Below, in pieces: positions 63,693 through 64,000 of a stretch of 64,000 nt of DNA. The position numbers and the translations under genes were made by a program. The DNA is from Modestobacter marinus (GTDB taxonomy: Bacteria > Actinomycetota > Actinomycetes > Mycobacteriales > Geodermatophilaceae): contig NZ_JABGCH010000011.1 of NCBI RefSeq assembly GCF_019799945.1, forward strand, positions 1 to 64,000. The letters run 5' to 3'. Within the stretch, counting starts at the first letter, position 1. Every line of letters starts with the position of its first letter. The notes under the pieces are model-generated. The model was not told where the DNA came from. It did no database searches and saw nothing but the letters and a program-made list of their open reading frames with translations.

Positions 63693-63756
63693 CGCCCCCG
63701 CCTCCTCGCGTTGCACGTGAAACGGAAGCACGTGAAACGGAGAGGAGGCGGGGGCG
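63693..63756. terminator. Bidirectional terminator between ino1 and the GDPD gene
   Basis: CGCCCCCGCCTCCTC (63693-63707) pairs perfectly with GAGGAGGCGGGGGCG (63742-63756). The 34-base loop holds two direct copies of GCACGTGAAACGGA. It lies between convergent genes. Confidence 0.75.
63710..63738. other. Tandem parS-like half sites
   Basis: GTTGCACGTGAAAC (63710-63723) has one mismatch to the classical GTTTCACGTGAAAC; GAAGCACGTGAAAC follows at 63725-63738. Both come from the 15-base direct repeat (63713-63726, 63728-63741) in the terminator loop. Confidence 0.5.
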
Positions 63757-63763
63757 AGCTGCC

Positions 63764-64000
63764 TCAGGCCGCGATCAGCTCCGGCAGGACGACGCGGTCC
63801 AGCTCGCTCCACGCGGTCAGGACGTCGTCGGTGATCACGGCGTCGGCGCCCAGCTCGGCCACCCACTGCAGAGCCGGCCGGCGGTTGACCGTCCACAGCG
63901 CGACCGCCATGCCCAGCGAGTGGGCCCGCTCCACGACCTGCGGCAGGCGCCGGACACCGACCAGCGGCAGGTGCACCTCGTCGTGCCCGCCCTCGGCGGC
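63764..64000 (-). CDS. Glycerophosphodiester phosphodiesterase, C-terminal part (cut by window end)
   Basis: The last 78 codons of a gene that continues beyond the window. The pattern VERAHSLGMAVALWTVNRR followed by LGADAVITDDVLTAW is the C-terminal signature of the GDPD family, which hydrolyses glycerophosphodiesters to glycerol 3-phosphate. It converges with ino1 across the terminator at 63693. Confidence 0.8.
   Translation of the reverse strand, partial: AAEGGHDEVHLPLVGVRRLPQVVERAHSLGMAVALWTVNRRPALQWVAELGADAVITDDVLTAWSELDRVVLPELIAA

Overview
The window is very GC-rich with strong codon bias, many GTG starts and a recurring ATGA/GTGA stop-start overlap. It reads as a chromosomal segment of a high-GC actinobacterium. 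Gene content and order (ino1, padR, a DUF5318 gene, ponA-type PBP, GT87 gene, rpsF-ssb-rpsR-rplI, dnaB) match the block that lies near oriC in Mycobacterium and its relatives. Multi-copy DUF222/HNH genes, a LOV-SpoIIE photoreceptor and the overall protein style suggest Geodermatophilaceae (Blastococcus/Modestobacter/Geodermatophilus-like). That family assignment is an inference. Four perfect copies of the ParB-type palindrome GTTCCACGTGGAAC (4184, 12236, 19593, 39521) and several degenerate ones support an origin-proximal position. By comparison with Mycobacterium, oriC should lie to the right of the window.

Layout, left to right. 1-8.2 kb: a chemotaxis receptor, the trehalose pair otsA-otsB, a siderophore-type ABC ATPase beside a 5'-truncated permease remnant, an aldo/keto reductase, two small membrane proteins and a Gly-rich protein. 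8.3-12.2 kb: a LOV-GAF-SpoIIE blue-light phosphatase, a flavin reductase and HMG-CoA lyase. 12.3-19.6 kb: a tightly overlapped operon (btpA-pfkB-sugar ABC transporter-GATase-like-tenA) read leftward, with two LacI-type operators and a divergent lacI-type gene. 19.6-27.7 kb: an M20 peptidase and a glycerol regulon (glpD; iclR-glpK-glpF-glpK) with two nearly identical operator-like palindromes and a CRP-like site. 27.8-35.8 kb: a PadR/HAAS pair, phosphoglucomutase, a SWIM-SNF2 helicase, AraC and VOC proteins. 35.8-43.4 kb: a BluB-CobT fusion, an esterase, an orphan helicase carrying a parS site, a DUF222/HNH gene, ElaA, and NfeD with a deleted flotillin.

43.5-51.6 kb: a TPP riboswitch with thiM-thiE-thiD, a TPR protein, dinB, cupin, DUF488, a secreted HNH-type nuclease, a VVEEP-repeat envelope protein and a frameshifted DUF7715 gene. 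51.6-64 kb: dnaB interrupted by a class 3-type intein, the rpsF operon, an endonuclease IV-like gene, GT87, a bifunctional PBP, DUF5318, padR with a perfect operator, ino1, and the 3' end of a glycerophosphodiesterase gene cut by the window edge.

Functionally, four metabolic modules are clear: trehalose synthesis, glycerol uptake and oxidation, thiamine salvage under riboswitch control, and uptake and phosphorylation of an unidentified carbohydrate-like substrate. There is one informational and cell-wall core. Gene decay is visible at three places (siderophore permease, flotillin, DUF7715). No tRNA, rRNA, CRISPR array, insertion sequence or prophage was recognised.
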